A stretch of 64,000 nucleotides of DNA from Aquimarina sp. MMG016 (GCF_018100805.1 NZ_JAGJEA010000019.1:23193-87192), one strand, 5' to 3'. Positions 1-8,383 are shown, counted from the first letter of the stretch. The notes: a model not told the origin generated them from the letters alone. Numbers and translations: made by a program.

Positions 1-270
1 AGAAAAAACAATTATACTTTCCCATATCTTTTTGATGAAACGCAAGAAGTAGCCAAAGCTTATGATGCTGCCTGTACTCCAGACTTTTATCTTTTTGATG
101 CAAAGTTAAAACTGATTTATCGTGGTCAACTGGATGATTCTAGACCAGGAAATGGTATTCCGGTAAACGGTAGGGACCTTAGACAAGCTCTGGATGCAGT
201 TCTTAGAAATGCCAAAGTTGCAGATCCTCAGAAACCAAGTATCGGTTGTAATATTAAGTGGAAAGAGTAG
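1..270 (+). CDS. Thioredoxin/AhpC-TSA family protein (5' end missing)
   Basis: The last 89 codons of a gene cut by the left edge are open in frame 1 and stop at 268-270. The visible part reads like the C-terminal half of a redoxin-type thioredoxin-fold protein: a helix after a TFPYLFDET stretch, then CTPDFYLFD (the conserved cis-Pro strand of the fold), IYRGQLDDSRPGN, and the ending PSIGCNIKWK that I know from Bacteroidota thioredoxin-family proteins of roughly 190-210 residues. The catalytic CxxC would lie upstream, outside the window. Such proteins are usually periplasmic or cytoplasmic thiol peroxidases or reductases; the substrate cannot be told. The GNAT gene starts only 3 bases after this stop, so the two are probably co-transcribed. 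Confidence 0.8.
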   Translation, partial: RKNNYTFPYLFDETQEVAKAYDAACTPDFYLFDAKLKLIYRGQLDDSRPGNGIPVNGRDLRQALDAVLRNAKVADPQKPSIGCNIKWKE

Positions 271-273
271 TTT

Positions 274-801
274 ATGAGTTCTGAAATTGAATTCTATGTT
301 TGTTCGGAAAAGGATATTAATGACTTAGTAAAAGTAAGTCAACAGTTCTACCCTGAACATTATTCACATATCTGGAAGGATGAAGATACCAGTTATTATG
401 TAAACTTAAGTTTTACCAGAGAAGCCTTTGAAAAAGATTTTGAAATTGAAAATATCGTTTACTTTTTAGTAAAAAAATCTACCAAGATCTTGGGGTTACT
501 AAAACTAAGAAAACACCAACAAGTTAAAGGATATACTGAAACAGAAGCTCTTCAACTTGAAAAGATATATCTCCTAGCTGAAGCTACAGGATTAGGTGTC
601 GGCACAAAGGCTATTGATTTCACCTTAAAATATAGTAAAAACTTGAATAAAAAATTGGTTTGGTTAGATGTTATGACCACAAGTCCGGCACTTCAATTTT
701 ATAAAAAAGCAGGATTCAAAACTATTTCTTTTTATCATCTGGATTATCCTGGATTAAAAGATGGTTATCGAGAAATGCAGCGAATGACAATATCTATTTA
801 G
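274..801 (+). CDS. GNAT family N-acetyltransferase
   Basis: A 175-residue protein with the Gcn5-related acetyltransferase fold. Motif A is visible around residues 95-115 (LEKIYLLAEATGLGVGTKAI), with the acetyl-CoA pyrophosphate loop GLGVG, and motif B follows as VWLDVMTTSPALQFYKKAGF, the usual 'YxKxGF' end of a GNAT domain. It should transfer an acetyl group from acetyl-CoA to a small-molecule or peptide amine; the acceptor is unknown. It follows the redoxin gene with a 3-base gap and probably shares its transcript. Its 3' end overlaps the convergent DinB-type gene by 8 bases. Confidence 0.9.
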   Translation: MSSEIEFYVCSEKDINDLVKVSQQFYPEHYSHIWKDEDTSYYVNLSFTREAFEKDFEIENIVYFLVKKSTKILGLLKLRKHQQVKGYTETEALQLEKIYLLAEATGLGVGTKAIDFTLKYSKNLNKKLVWLDVMTTSPALQFYKKAGFKTISFYHLDYPGLKDGYREMQRMTISI

Positions 802-1315
802 TAGCTTCTGCAACGATTTGAAGATGTGCTAAATGATGATTACCGTGCCAGGCATAGATACCTATATCTTCGGCAAGTGAAATAACTACATTACCTTCTG
901 GATGTATAAAAGCTTTTTCTAAATCTTCATTAGATAAGCCTTTTAAAAAATATACCCATTTAGCATGCAAAGCCTTTATTAGATCCAATGAAAGATGAAT
1001 TGGTGCTGATTTAGTATCAAAAAGCTCAGCCCACAACTTCTCATTGTAAGCTTTGATAATTGGCTTCTCTTCTGTCAATGCCCATTTAAAACGAATATAT
1101 CCATGATGATGGCTATCGTGAATATGATGAATTACCTGTCTTGCAGTCCAGCCCCCTTGACGGTATGGTGTTTCTAATTGCTCGTCTGTAAAATTAGAAA
1201 CCAATGTGATAATTTTTGAAGGAAGCTTTTCTATATCATTAATCCATAACTGGATATGATCATTTGTAATATGCTCTGGGCAATCAAATTTCCCTATAGG
1301 ATATTGCAGATTCAT
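794..1315 (-). CDS. DinB/YfiT-type metal-dependent thiol transferase (BstA-like)
   Basis: A 173-residue four-helix DinB-fold protein. The metal-binding histidines characteristic of the YfiT/BstA branch are visible: a first cluster in VIHHIHDSHHHGYIRFKWAL and a second in YAWHGNHHLAHL near the C-terminus. The opening YPIGKF and the GGWTARQVIHHI block are also typical. Family members in Firmicutes are bacillithiol S-transferases; older annotations call them putative metal-dependent hydrolases. Whether this organism makes bacillithiol cannot be judged here. It lies 8 bases downstream of the exported unknown gene on the same strand, so the two likely form an operon. Confidence 0.85.
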   Translation of the reverse strand: MNLQYPIGKFDCPEHITNDHIQLWINDIEKLPSKIITLVSNFTDEQLETPYRQGGWTARQVIHHIHDSHHHGYIRFKWALTEEKPIIKAYNEKLWAELFDTKSAPIHLSLDLIKALHAKWVYFLKGLSNEDLEKAFIHPEGNVVISLAEDIGIYAWHGNHHLAHLQIVAEATK

Positions 1316-1323
1316 ATTTAGTA

Positions 1324-2118
1324 TTATTCTATTTTAGCATACATGAACTCTTCTTCTGAGAAAAGGTTTTTTAACGTAAGTACGCTATCATTAATATCTA
1401 CAATTTTATATCGATATATACGCTCATCCATTGGAAACCAGCATACCATCACACCATCATCTATCTTTGTTTTTAATCGATTAGCAAACTTCCCATTGTA
1501 GAAATTAAACCGTATCGTACCTTCAAAAATTATATAATCTTCAGTATTCTGTACAAAAGCCCATTTACCTTGTAGCAATTCATAGGTTTCTTTGTTGTAG
1601 AACTTATTATCAAGAAGTGACTTCATTTTCTGGGCGTATTCCACAAATTCTTCTTCAGGCTCTATTTCCCTTAAAGGCTTACCTATCAATTCTCTACCAA
1701 CTTCTTCTCCATTATTAAAATAATATTTGGATTCAAACTGTAAAAAAGTATTCGAATAATCCATCACTCGTTGACCACTTTCATTAGTACCTTCGAAGTA
1801 CGGATTTTGTCTATAATTAACATAAATCAACTGATCATTCCAGAAATAAAAAAGTGTTACTACATCTGCTACTCTTGTACCTACTTTTCTGGTGATTTTT
1901 TTTAACCGTTCATGTTCATAATTCCCTTCTAATTCTGCTCCATGATCTGCCATTTCATCTAAAAATTCCTCCGGATCTAGATAAAAAGTGTCAAATTCTA
2001 TGTAACTATCAATAATTTCAATTTGATCTTTAATGGTACTTAAAACCTCAGCATTTTCCTGACCAAAAGAAAAACTATAAATACATAAAATAAAAATAGT
2101 CGCAATTGTATGTCTCAT
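1324..2118 (-). CDS. Exported protein of unknown function
   Basis: A 264-residue protein I do not recognise. It opens with a clear Sec signal peptide (basic MRH, hydrophobic TIATIFILCIYSFSF, cleavage after FGQ). The middle is rich in Glu and aromatic residues. The last ~75 residues, from LLQGKWAFVQ through a run of short strands to DSVLTLKNL, look like a small beta-barrel of the lipocalin-like type ('GxW' near the start, 'LTL' near the end); that reading is inference. Likely periplasmic or surface exposed. It is the first gene of a probable two-gene operon with the DinB-type protein. Between 2119 and 2410 I see only the terminator of the PPIase gene and AT-rich sequence. Confidence 0.75.
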   Translation of the reverse strand: MRHTIATIFILCIYSFSFGQENAEVLSTIKDQIEIIDSYIEFDTFYLDPEEFLDEMADHGAELEGNYEHERLKKITRKVGTRVADVVTLFYFWNDQLIYVNYRQNPYFEGTNESGQRVMDYSNTFLQFESKYYFNNGEEVGRELIGKPLREIEPEEEFVEYAQKMKSLLDNKFYNKETYELLQGKWAFVQNTEDYIIFEGTIRFNFYNGKFANRLKTKIDDGVMVCWFPMDERIYRYKIVDINDSVLTLKNLFSEEEFMYAKIE

Positions 2119-2342
2119 ACTTTAATATTCAGCAACATTTCTTTTTTTATTTAATCAAAAGAAATGTAAGTATTCAAATATACATTGAAATATCCAATAA
2201 TATAAAATTAACTTATATTTAACAAAATGATTGCTTTTTGTTTATTCAAAAAAAACTAGAAAACAATCCTCAGATTTGATCATAGCAATCACCATACCAA
2301 AAACACAAATTACTAAAAACAAGAAGCTTAAGATTTAAAAAC

Positions 2343-2382
2343 ATATAAAAAAATCTCGAAGCCATTTTTCACTTCGAGATTT
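2343..2382 (-). terminator. Rho-independent terminator of the PPIase gene
   Basis: Perfect 11-bp stem: AAATCTCGAAG at 2351-2361 pairs with CTTCGAGATTT at 2372-2382 around a 10-base loop. On the minus strand it is followed by a run of T (the A run at 2344-2353). It lies 29 bases past the stop of the minus-strand PPIase gene. Confidence 0.85.
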
Positions 2383-2410
2383 TAGCAAATATGATATGTT
2401 AAAAAATATT

Positions 2411-3343
2411 TTATTTAACTCCTACAAGCTCTACATCAAAAATTAGCGCTGCATTTGGAGGGATTACTCCTCCTGCTCCTTGTGCACCATATCCTAAATA
2501 TGGAGGGATCACAAAGCGAGCTTTATCTCCTACTTTTAATAGCGCAATACCCTCATCCCATCCAGGAATTACTTGTCCCATTCCTAACGGAAAATCTATT
2601 GGTTGATTACGCTTATAAGATGAATCGAAAATAGTACCGTCAGTTAAACTTCCTTTATAATGTACTGAAACTGTTTTACCTTTTTCAGCTTGTACTCCAT
2701 CTCCATTTTGAATTATTTTATAACGTAATCCGCTATCTGTTTTATCAAATCCTGCCGCCAATTCTTCTAACAACTGCTCTGCTTCTTTCTTTGCCGCTGC
2801 CTCACGTTCTGCTTTTGCTCCATTAAACTGTCTAAAAGACTCTACTCCATTAAAACTTTCTGCATCTGAACCTACTCTAAGAATTTCTAAAGATTCTATT
2901 TCATCTCCTTGAGCAATTGTATTAACTACATCTTGTCCTTCTACAACCTTTCCAAAAACGGTATGCTTACCATCCAACCATGATGTTTCTACATGAGTTA
3001 TAAAAAATTGGCTACCATTAGTCCCAGGACCTGCGTTAGCCATAGAGAGTACTCCTGGGCCATCATGTTTTAGATCAGGATGGATTTCATCATCAAACTG
3101 ATAACCAGGACCTCCTGATCCAGTTCCTTGAGGATCACCTCCCTGAATCATAAAATCGGCAATTACTCTATGAAATTTTAATCCATTATAATAAGGTTTT
3201 CCTTGAGGTATAGCTTGATTTTCAAGGTTTCCTTCTGCTAAACCTACAAAGTTTCCGACTGTTCCAGGTGTCTTTTTATATTCTAGATTTACCAGTATAC
3301 TTCCTTTTGTTGTATTAAATTTTGCGTATAATCCGTCTTGCAT
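2411..3343 (-). CDS. Cyclophilin-FKBP fusion peptidyl-prolyl isomerase
   Basis: A 310-residue protein joining two unrelated prolyl isomerase folds. Residues ~1-150 are a cyclophilin: FHRVIADFMIQGGDP, GTNGSQFFIT and WLDGKHTVFGKV are the classical active-site blocks. After a short charged helix (AKAEREAAAKKEAEQ), residues ~205-310 are an FKBP domain: VSVHYKGSLTDGTIFDSSY, the IPGWDEGIALLKVGDKARF block, and a YGAQG...IPPNAALIFDVELV end. It should speed prolyl cis-trans isomerisation during folding. No signal peptide is visible, so it is probably cytoplasmic. A longer reading from TTG at 3379 is possible, but a TATATTTG -7 box overlaps that codon, so ATG at 3343 is the likely start. Monocistronic. 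Confidence 0.92.
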   Translation of the reverse strand: MQDGLYAKFNTTKGSILVNLEYKKTPGTVGNFVGLAEGNLENQAIPQGKPYYNGLKFHRVIADFMIQGGDPQGTGSGGPGYQFDDEIHPDLKHDGPGVLSMANAGPGTNGSQFFITHVETSWLDGKHTVFGKVVEGQDVVNTIAQGDEIESLEILRVGSDAESFNGVESFRQFNGAKAEREAAAKKEAEQLLEELAAGFDKTDSGLRYKIIQNGDGVQAEKGKTVSVHYKGSLTDGTIFDSSYKRNQPIDFPLGMGQVIPGWDEGIALLKVGDKARFVIPPYLGYGAQGAGGVIPPNAALIFDVELVGVK

Positions 3344-3376
3344 GGCGGTGTTTTTTATTTGATTTGAAATGAGTTG

Positions 3377-3384
3377 CAAATATA
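3377..3384 (-). promoter_or_regulatory. -7 promoter box (TATATTTG) of the PPIase gene
   Basis: The minus strand reads TATATTTG, matching the Bacteroidota TAnnTTTG consensus, 34 bases before ATG 3343. No clear -33 TTG is seen. It overlaps the alternative TTG start at 3379 and so argues against that start. Confidence 0.6.
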
Positions 3385-3479
3385 GGTAATTGGAGATGGT
3401 TTATAGAATAATAAAACAGGATTGTTTATGCATAATGTGAGGCAACGTTCAAAACGATTTTCTTCTACAAAGCTCTACA

Positions 3480-4280
3480 CTATTTATCAATCTTTTCCAG
3501 AAGTTTTTGAGCCTCTTTGAACTTATAATTATTTTCGTCGGATAGAATTCCTTTTAGAATATTTACTAGTTTTCTTTTTTTATTTTCTTTTAAATACACC
3601 ATTGCTTTATACCAATTTGCCTTTTTACTTTGTAAAGTATTTGACGTTTTTAATAATTCAAACTGGTTTAAAGCATTATCAAAATCCTTAAGTTCTAAAT
3701 AGGCTACTCCTAAATAAATATAACTTAATGGTTCAATAGAATTATTATTGCTCTGATAAGAAGTAAATATGGAAATAGCTTGCTGATATTTTTTCTCTTC
3801 AAATAACAGTTGTGCATCTTCTAACAGCTTATTATTATCTACCCCTCTGGTTACCAATGAAGGAATCTCTTCAATTCGAATATATTCTACGTATAACTTA
3901 TCATAACTATTATCCTTAAAAACAAATAAAGAAATAGTTATTAATAAAGCTATTGATGCTGCAATTCCAATAAACCAAAAAGACTTATTGTATGGCTTAT
4001 ATTTATTTTCTGAAACTACCTCTCTAATTGTTGTTTTTAAATCAGAAGCTTCTTCACTCTCAAAAAAAGATTTTAGTTGTTTAGCTTCTTCCGTTTTTAA
4101 TGCATTTTTATCACCTTCCAACCATTCCTGATCTTCGTAAATTGATAGCATATCTTTTTGTAATATCAACTCTTCAGCAAGTGCTGGATCTGTGTCTAAC
4201 CTTTCCTCAAATGCTTTCTTTTCTGATGTTGACATATTACCACTCAAATAATCATCAATCTCTATCGGGTAATCTTTCAT
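3480..4280 (-). CDS. Probable anti-sigma factor: single-pass membrane protein with periplasmic TPRs
   Basis: A 266-residue protein. Residues 1-30 (IDDYLSGNMSTSEKKAFEERL) resemble the N-terminal helices of membrane anti-sigma factors, without the zinc His/Cys ligands. One transmembrane helix lies at residues ~101-121 (WFIGIAASIALLITISLFVF). Residues ~145-262 form three or so TPR-like helix pairs (LLFEEKKYQQAISIF, YLGVAYLELKDFDNALNQF). The expected topology is N-terminus in the cytoplasm, TPRs in the periplasm. Its ATG overlaps the stop of the ECF sigma gene by 4 bases, the usual arrangement for a sigma/anti-sigma pair. The periplasmic TPR part could sense a partner or be a target of the nearby CHAT protease; that is inference. 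The anti-sigma role rests on context and the N-terminal resemblance. Confidence 0.75.
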   Translation of the reverse strand: MKDYPIEIDDYLSGNMSTSEKKAFEERLDTDPALAEELILQKDMLSIYEDQEWLEGDKNALKTEEAKQLKSFFESEEASDLKTTIREVVSENKYKPYNKSFWFIGIAASIALLITISLFVFKDNSYDKLYVEYIRIEEIPSLVTRGVDNNKLLEDAQLLFEEKKYQQAISIFTSYQSNNNSIEPLSYIYLGVAYLELKDFDNALNQFELLKTSNTLQSKKANWYKAMVYLKENKKRKLVNILKGILSDENNYKFKEAQKLLEKIDK

Positions 4281-4843
4281 AATTCCTTGATTTGATTATA
4301 TCTAGAATCGTTTTTAATCAATTTAGTTAATTGTGATTTACAATTGAAAACACGCTGTCTCACTACGTTATCGGTATTATATCCTAATTTCTCCACAATA
4401 TCTTTATAGGGCACTTTCTGAAAAAACAATTGAAGTAATTGTTTACAATTATCAGACAGCTCTGTTAATTTCTCCTGAAATAACTCCCATTTTTCTTGTT
4501 CTAAAATAGCCATTGTCATGTCTTCCGATTCTTTAGAGTGTTCAAGAACCTTATCATTTGTTACTATGCGTTTTTGTTTATTTAGCTCTCTTCTCCATAA
4601 ATTTCGACTTGCAGAAAAAACATACCCCTCCAAAGAACTATCAATTTTAAAGGCCTTCACCTTATATCTGGCAATAATTTGCAGCAATACTTTTTGAAAA
4701 ATATCTTCAGCATCCTCTTTCTCTCCATTATTTTTAGAGACGTACCCTAGTACTTTCGGAAAAACACTACTATATATTTCCTGTATAGTTTTTCTATCGC
4801 CATTGGCAAGTTTTTGTAAGAGGTCTTTATGCACTTCTGGCAT
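4277..4843 (-). CDS. ECF RNA polymerase sigma factor
   Basis: A 188-residue sigma-70 family protein of extracytoplasmic-function size. Region 2 is visible around residues 25-85 (GEKEDAEDIFQKVLLQIIARY, then GYVFSASRNLWRRELNKQ), and region 4 around 128-178 (LTELSDNCKQLLQLFF, then the helix-turn-helix VPYKDIVEKLGYNTDNVVRQR). It should direct RNA polymerase to a small regulon. It is transcribed divergently from the lipoprotein-CHAT genes, with 103 bases between the two ATGs, and is translationally coupled to the membrane TPR protein downstream. The GTAACATTT element before the lipoprotein gene and the peptide genes is a candidate -35 site for it. Confidence 0.93.
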   Translation of the reverse strand: MPEVHKDLLQKLANGDRKTIQEIYSSVFPKVLGYVSKNNGEKEDAEDIFQKVLLQIIARYKVKAFKIDSSLEGYVFSASRNLWRRELNKQKRIVTNDKVLEHSKESEDMTMAILEQEKWELFQEKLTELSDNCKQLLQLFFQKVPYKDIVEKLGYNTDNVVRQRVFNCKSQLTKLIKNDSRYNQIKEL

Positions 4844-4883
4844 TATAAATAGGTTAAGGAATTATTTTTTTTACTTTTGCCTG

Positions 4884-4894
4884 GTAACATTTTT
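4884..4894 (+). promoter_or_regulatory. Candidate ECF -35 element (GTAACATTTTT) before the lipoprotein gene
   Basis: GTAACATTTTT stands 63 bases before the lipoprotein ATG. The same GTAACATTT occurs 91 bases before the first peptide gene and 94 bases before the third. A GTAAC-type -35 with a following T run resembles ECF promoters of other bacteria. No common -10 is clear: ATACT at 4909 has a counterpart at 8411 but not at the third site. On the minus strand a GTAAC (4924 to 4920) faces the sigma gene and might serve autoregulation, but this is weak. Confidence 0.45.
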
Positions 4895-4946
4895 ATAGTT
4901 CGGGGAATATACTAATATAGTTACAAAACAAAAAAAGATTTAAACA

Positions 4947-5528
4947 ATGAAAAAACTCACATTATTATTTTCAATAACAATCGCAGTAATAGGAATACAA
5001 GGTTGTACCAATGAAGAAAACATCTCTGAACAAGAGTTACAAATAGTAGAACAAGGAGATATTATTCCTAAAAACGCTATTAATGTAGATGACTTATTTA
5101 AAATAGACAATAATGTAAAAACTAAGTCAAACAGAAATGTCCCTATCTGCTTCAAAAAGATTTATGTAGTGATTTATGGAGATTCTCAAGATAATCTAAC
5201 GCTTCTGGAAATTGCAAGAAATTATACATTTAGCACTATTTTTGCTTTAACAGAGCCTGCTTGTACTAATGTATTTGAATGGTATGTTCCCTGTGATGAA
5301 GTCCCTACAAGAGAATGTGTCCGCCCTGTACAAGGGTGTATTCCTGAATACATCACCGGTGGTACAGCGGTTCTAACACCAAGTAAAAAGGAATTAGATG
5401 ATGGCGAAGATGGTGACCCTAATTGTGGGAGATGTGAACCTACTCCTTTTGATTTTATTAGTATAATAAATCCCACTTGTCAACAAGTATCTGAATCATT
5501 CCCTTTTAGCATTAATATTCTAAATTAG
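4947..5528 (+). CDS. Cysteine-rich lipoprotein of unknown function
   Basis: A 193-residue protein with a lipoprotein signal peptide (MKKLTLLFSITIAVIGIQGC, lipobox IQGC). After the lipidated Cys, the mature part has eight further cysteines, all in the last two thirds (ICF, ACT, PCD, ECV, GCI, NCGRC, TCQ), suggesting four disulfides in the periplasm or at the outer membrane. An acidic stretch (KKELDDGEDGDPNCG) sits near the end. I do not recognise the family. It is divergent from the ECF sigma gene and ends 10 bases before the proposed start of the CHAT gene, so it is probably in one operon with it. It could be a substrate, sensor or partner of the CHAT protease; this is speculation from context. 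Confidence 0.75.
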   Translation: MKKLTLLFSITIAVIGIQGCTNEENISEQELQIVEQGDIIPKNAINVDDLFKIDNNVKTKSNRNVPICFKKIYVVIYGDSQDNLTLLEIARNYTFSTIFALTEPACTNVFEWYVPCDEVPTRECVRPVQGCIPEYITGGTAVLTPSKKELDDGEDGDPNCGRCEPTPFDFISIINPTCQQVSESFPFSINILN

Positions 5529-5538
5529 TTCATAAATT

Positions 5539-8259
5539 ATAAGACAATTTAAACTAACTCATATTTTTATTCTATTCCTGGTTCTATCCATAAAAGGCCA
5601 GGAAATATCTGTTGGGTTAGATTCTTTACACCAACTTCAGGGAAGCAATTATCAGAAGTTAAATAAGTATTACCTTATTTTAGAACAACATCGTATAAAT
5701 AAAGATTTCGAATCCTTAGGATCAGATGCCCATCAATTAGCAAAGTGGATTCATAAAGAAAAACATTGGGAAGAAGCTATTAAAATTGTCAAAATTGCTT
5801 ATAAAGCCAGAGAAAAAGTAGAACCACTTGACAAAGAGCTTCTTAAGCGAAGTTATTACAACTTTGCTATTTACAATTATAGACTCAAAAACTATGAAAC
5901 TGCTATAGTTTTTTTCAAAAAAATGATTGCGCTACAGGGTTCTAACTTTTTAATGGGAAAAGCTTGTGGAATTACTGGTAATTGTTATGAAAAAATAGGT
6001 GATCTATATAAATCTGTAGAATATCAGGAGAAAGCTTTTCAATACTTTGATTCTGTAAAACAAAAAAAGCAGATTCTTTATAATCATATAAACATTTCTG
6101 CCTCCTATAAATACATACGTAATAAAGAAAGTGCCCTAAAAGGAATTACTCATTTAAAAAAAGCAGATTCCATTTTAAATATAATGGAAAAACCAGATCC
6201 ATATACAAGATATGACGTATATAACAACTTAGGCAATTTCTATTATGAAGGAGTAGGAGTTAAAGACTTAAGCAAAGCATTAACTTCATTTAATAAAGCT
6301 TTAAATATATCGCTGAAATACAACATTAAAGAAAACCTCTCTACTATCTATTGCAATTTAGCTATTGTAAACATTAAACTTAACACAAAGCTTTCTAAAA
6401 AATATTTTGATCAATCCTTAAAATATTCAAGTAATAGTCCTGACTTAACTCCTAACATTTATTTAGGCTTAGGTTTGGGAGCCATACATGAAAAAAGAAA
6501 TCTTGAAGCTCATGAATATTTTCAAAAAGCATTTTCAGCATATTATAATAAAGATATCGATGATATTTATTGGCTACCTTCTCCCACGGATTTATTAAAA
6601 ATAGAGGATAAAACCACTTTATTAGAGATTTTTAAACGAAAACTAAAAGCCTGGATCGAACTAGGGAAAACCAAAAACAACCCCTCTTATTATGAAGAAG
6701 CTATAAAAGTAATCTTGATAAGTGATCAATTGATAGATCTAATTATAAAGGACAACCTGTCGTTTCGGTCAAAACTATTCTGGAGAGATTTAGCATCAGA
6801 AATTTACATTATGGGATTAGAAGCGTGTTTATATCTTAAGAAATATGACAAAGCTTTTTATTTCATTGAAAAAAACAAAGCTTTACTATTATTACAGGAA
6901 GTCATCAAAAATAACAATACGCTCCCTTCTTCTATTAAAAAGAAAGTACAAGTGTTTAAAGATGAAATATCGGTATTGAGAAATCAATTATATACATCCC
7001 AAACTACCAAAAAAGATTCTGTACAAGAAAAATTGTTAGATACCAAAACTAAATATAAGAAATTCGAAGATTCTCTAGCACATTCATATCCTTTCTATCA
7101 CACATCAATTATTCCTAACATAATTGAGTTACCTGAATTAAAATTATCTAAAGATCAAGCTGTTATACAATATATCATGGCAGAAAAAGTAGCCAATGTA
7201 ACTCCGGATGGATACCTTATGTTTCTGACTTCGAATACCAAAGAACTATTTAAAATTGAAAACACAAAATCGTTACAAAAAAGCGTATTTAACTTAAGAG
7301 AAAAACTAAACAGTCCTTTTAAAACTGATAAAGATGTAACAGAATATGACCAGCTAGCAAATCAAATTTATAAAACACTAATTCCTAAGGAGATTCAAAA
7401 TGACATCAAAAATAAGCAAATAACCATCGTACCAGATCATATCATTAACCTAATACCTTTTGAAGCGTTAGTTACAGATCCTGTAAAAAGAAGGTATTTA
7501 ATCGAAGAATCTGAGATCAATTATACTTATTCTCTATCCTTTTCAAAAGAAAATTCATCTATCGTTCGAAATCCAGAAAAGGATTTCCTTGGAGTGGCTC
7601 CTATTCATTTTTCTAATGGATTAACGACACTTTCAAAAAGTAAAAAAGAGCTTACCTATCCTAATGATTATTATAACGGAACAATCTTTACTAACAAAAA
7701 TGCTACTAAAGAAAACTTCGTTTCAGAAGCAGGTAACTATAGAATACTTCATTTAGCTACTCATGCAGATGCGTCAGATTCTATTGCACCGTGGATTGCT
7801 TTTAGAAATTCCAAATTAACATTGGCAGAGCTTAGCACAATAAAAAACAATGCAGAATTGGTAGTTTTAAGTGCTTGTAACACATCTATTGGAGAGGTAC
7901 GGCGTGGCGAAGGAGTGATGAGTTTAGCTAGAGGATTTTTTAAATCCGGAGCTAATACTGTAATTCCATCACTATGGAGTACTAATGATAAAGCTACCGC
8001 TACTATTACTTCAGATTTCTATAAAAACCTTAGCAAGGGCCTAACTAGGTCAGAAGCTTTACGAAGTGCTAAATTGAATTACTTAAAAAAAAATACTGAT
8101 GCAGAGGCTTCACCACATTACTGGGCATCACTTATTTTGATTGGAGATACTGAAATGCTTATACCTAACCCCAACTATAATACACTTATTTACATCATAT
8201 TTATTGGGCTAATATTATTGTTTTTAACCATATATGGCTATCGAAAAATAAATAAGTAA
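5539..8259 (+). CDS. Exported TPR-CHAT caspase-like protease with C-terminal membrane anchor
   Basis: About 906 residues. The first ATG in this frame (5923) lies far inside, but the frame is open back to a stop at 5533-5535 and encodes a perfect signal peptide just after it (RQFKLTHIFILFLVLSIKGQ). No ATG, GTG or TTG is available there, so the start is ATA 5539 or ATT 5536, or an ATG lost by mutation or sequencing error. Helical TPR-type repeats fill residues ~25-430 (for example DVYNNLGNFYYEG, ENLSTIYCNLAIVNI). A coiled segment follows at ~445-490, and the CHAT domain occupies ~600-865 with the catalytic His in HLATHAD (about residue 742) and Cys in VLSACNTS (about 780). A transmembrane helix (LIYIIFIGLILLFLTIY) and a basic tail end the protein, placing the protease in the periplasm. 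CHAT domains are caspase/separase-related cysteine proteases. It lies between the 8-Cys lipoprotein and three GG-leader peptide genes. Confidence 0.88.
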   Translation: MRQFKLTHIFILFLVLSIKGQEISVGLDSLHQLQGSNYQKLNKYYLILEQHRINKDFESLGSDAHQLAKWIHKEKHWEEAIKIVKIAYKAREKVEPLDKELLKRSYYNFAIYNYRLKNYETAIVFFKKMIALQGSNFLMGKACGITGNCYEKIGDLYKSVEYQEKAFQYFDSVKQKKQILYNHINISASYKYIRNKESALKGITHLKKADSILNIMEKPDPYTRYDVYNNLGNFYYEGVGVKDLSKALTSFNKALNISLKYNIKENLSTIYCNLAIVNIKLNTKLSKKYFDQSLKYSSNSPDLTPNIYLGLGLGAIHEKRNLEAHEYFQKAFSAYYNKDIDDIYWLPSPTDLLKIEDKTTLLEIFKRKLKAWIELGKTKNNPSYYEEAIKVILISDQLIDLIIKDNLSFRSKLFWRDLASEIYIMGLEACLYLKKYDKAFYFIEKNKALLLLQEVIKNNNTLPSSIKKKVQVFKDEISVLRNQLYTSQTTKKDSVQEKLLDTKTKYKKFEDSLAHSYPFYHTSIIPNIIELPELKLSKDQAVIQYIMAEKVANVTPDGYLMFLTSNTKELFKIENTKSLQKSVFNLREKLNSPFKTDKDVTEYDQLANQIYKTLIPKEIQNDIKNKQITIVPDHIINLIPFEALVTDPVKRRYLIEESEINYTYSLSFSKENSSIVRNPEKDFLGVAPIHFSNGLTTLSKSKKELTYPNDYYNGTIFTNKNATKENFVSEAGNYRILHLATHADASDSIAPWIAFRNSKLTLAELSTIKNNAELVVLSACNTSIGEVRRGEGVMSLARGFFKSGANTVIPSLWSTNDKATATITSDFYKNLSKGLTRSEALRSAKLNYLKKNTDAEASPHYWASLILIGDTEMLIPNPNYNTLIYIIFIGLILLFLTIYGYRKINK

Positions 8260-8383
8260 TTTCTATATAACTATATAGTAAAAAGATAGTTAATCACATT
8301 ACACAATTCACTGATTTTAGAAGTCCACAAATTCTTTTAACCATATTATTCCAAATAAACACAAAAAATATTTTTTTTTAATA

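Noticed and set aside
3344..3379. TTG 3379 as start of the cyclophilin-FKBP gene
   Set aside because: A TATATTTG promoter box covers the codon, and the added 12 residues match nothing in cyclophilins.
4911..4930. GTAAC on the minus strand as an autoregulatory promoter of the sigma gene
   Set aside because: Only five bases match, without the following T run, so it is mentioned but not listed as a feature.
5923..8259. Starting the CHAT gene at ATG 5923
   Set aside because: The frame is open for 128 more codons upstream, which encode a signal peptide and TPR-like helices. The ATG lies inside a helical repeat.
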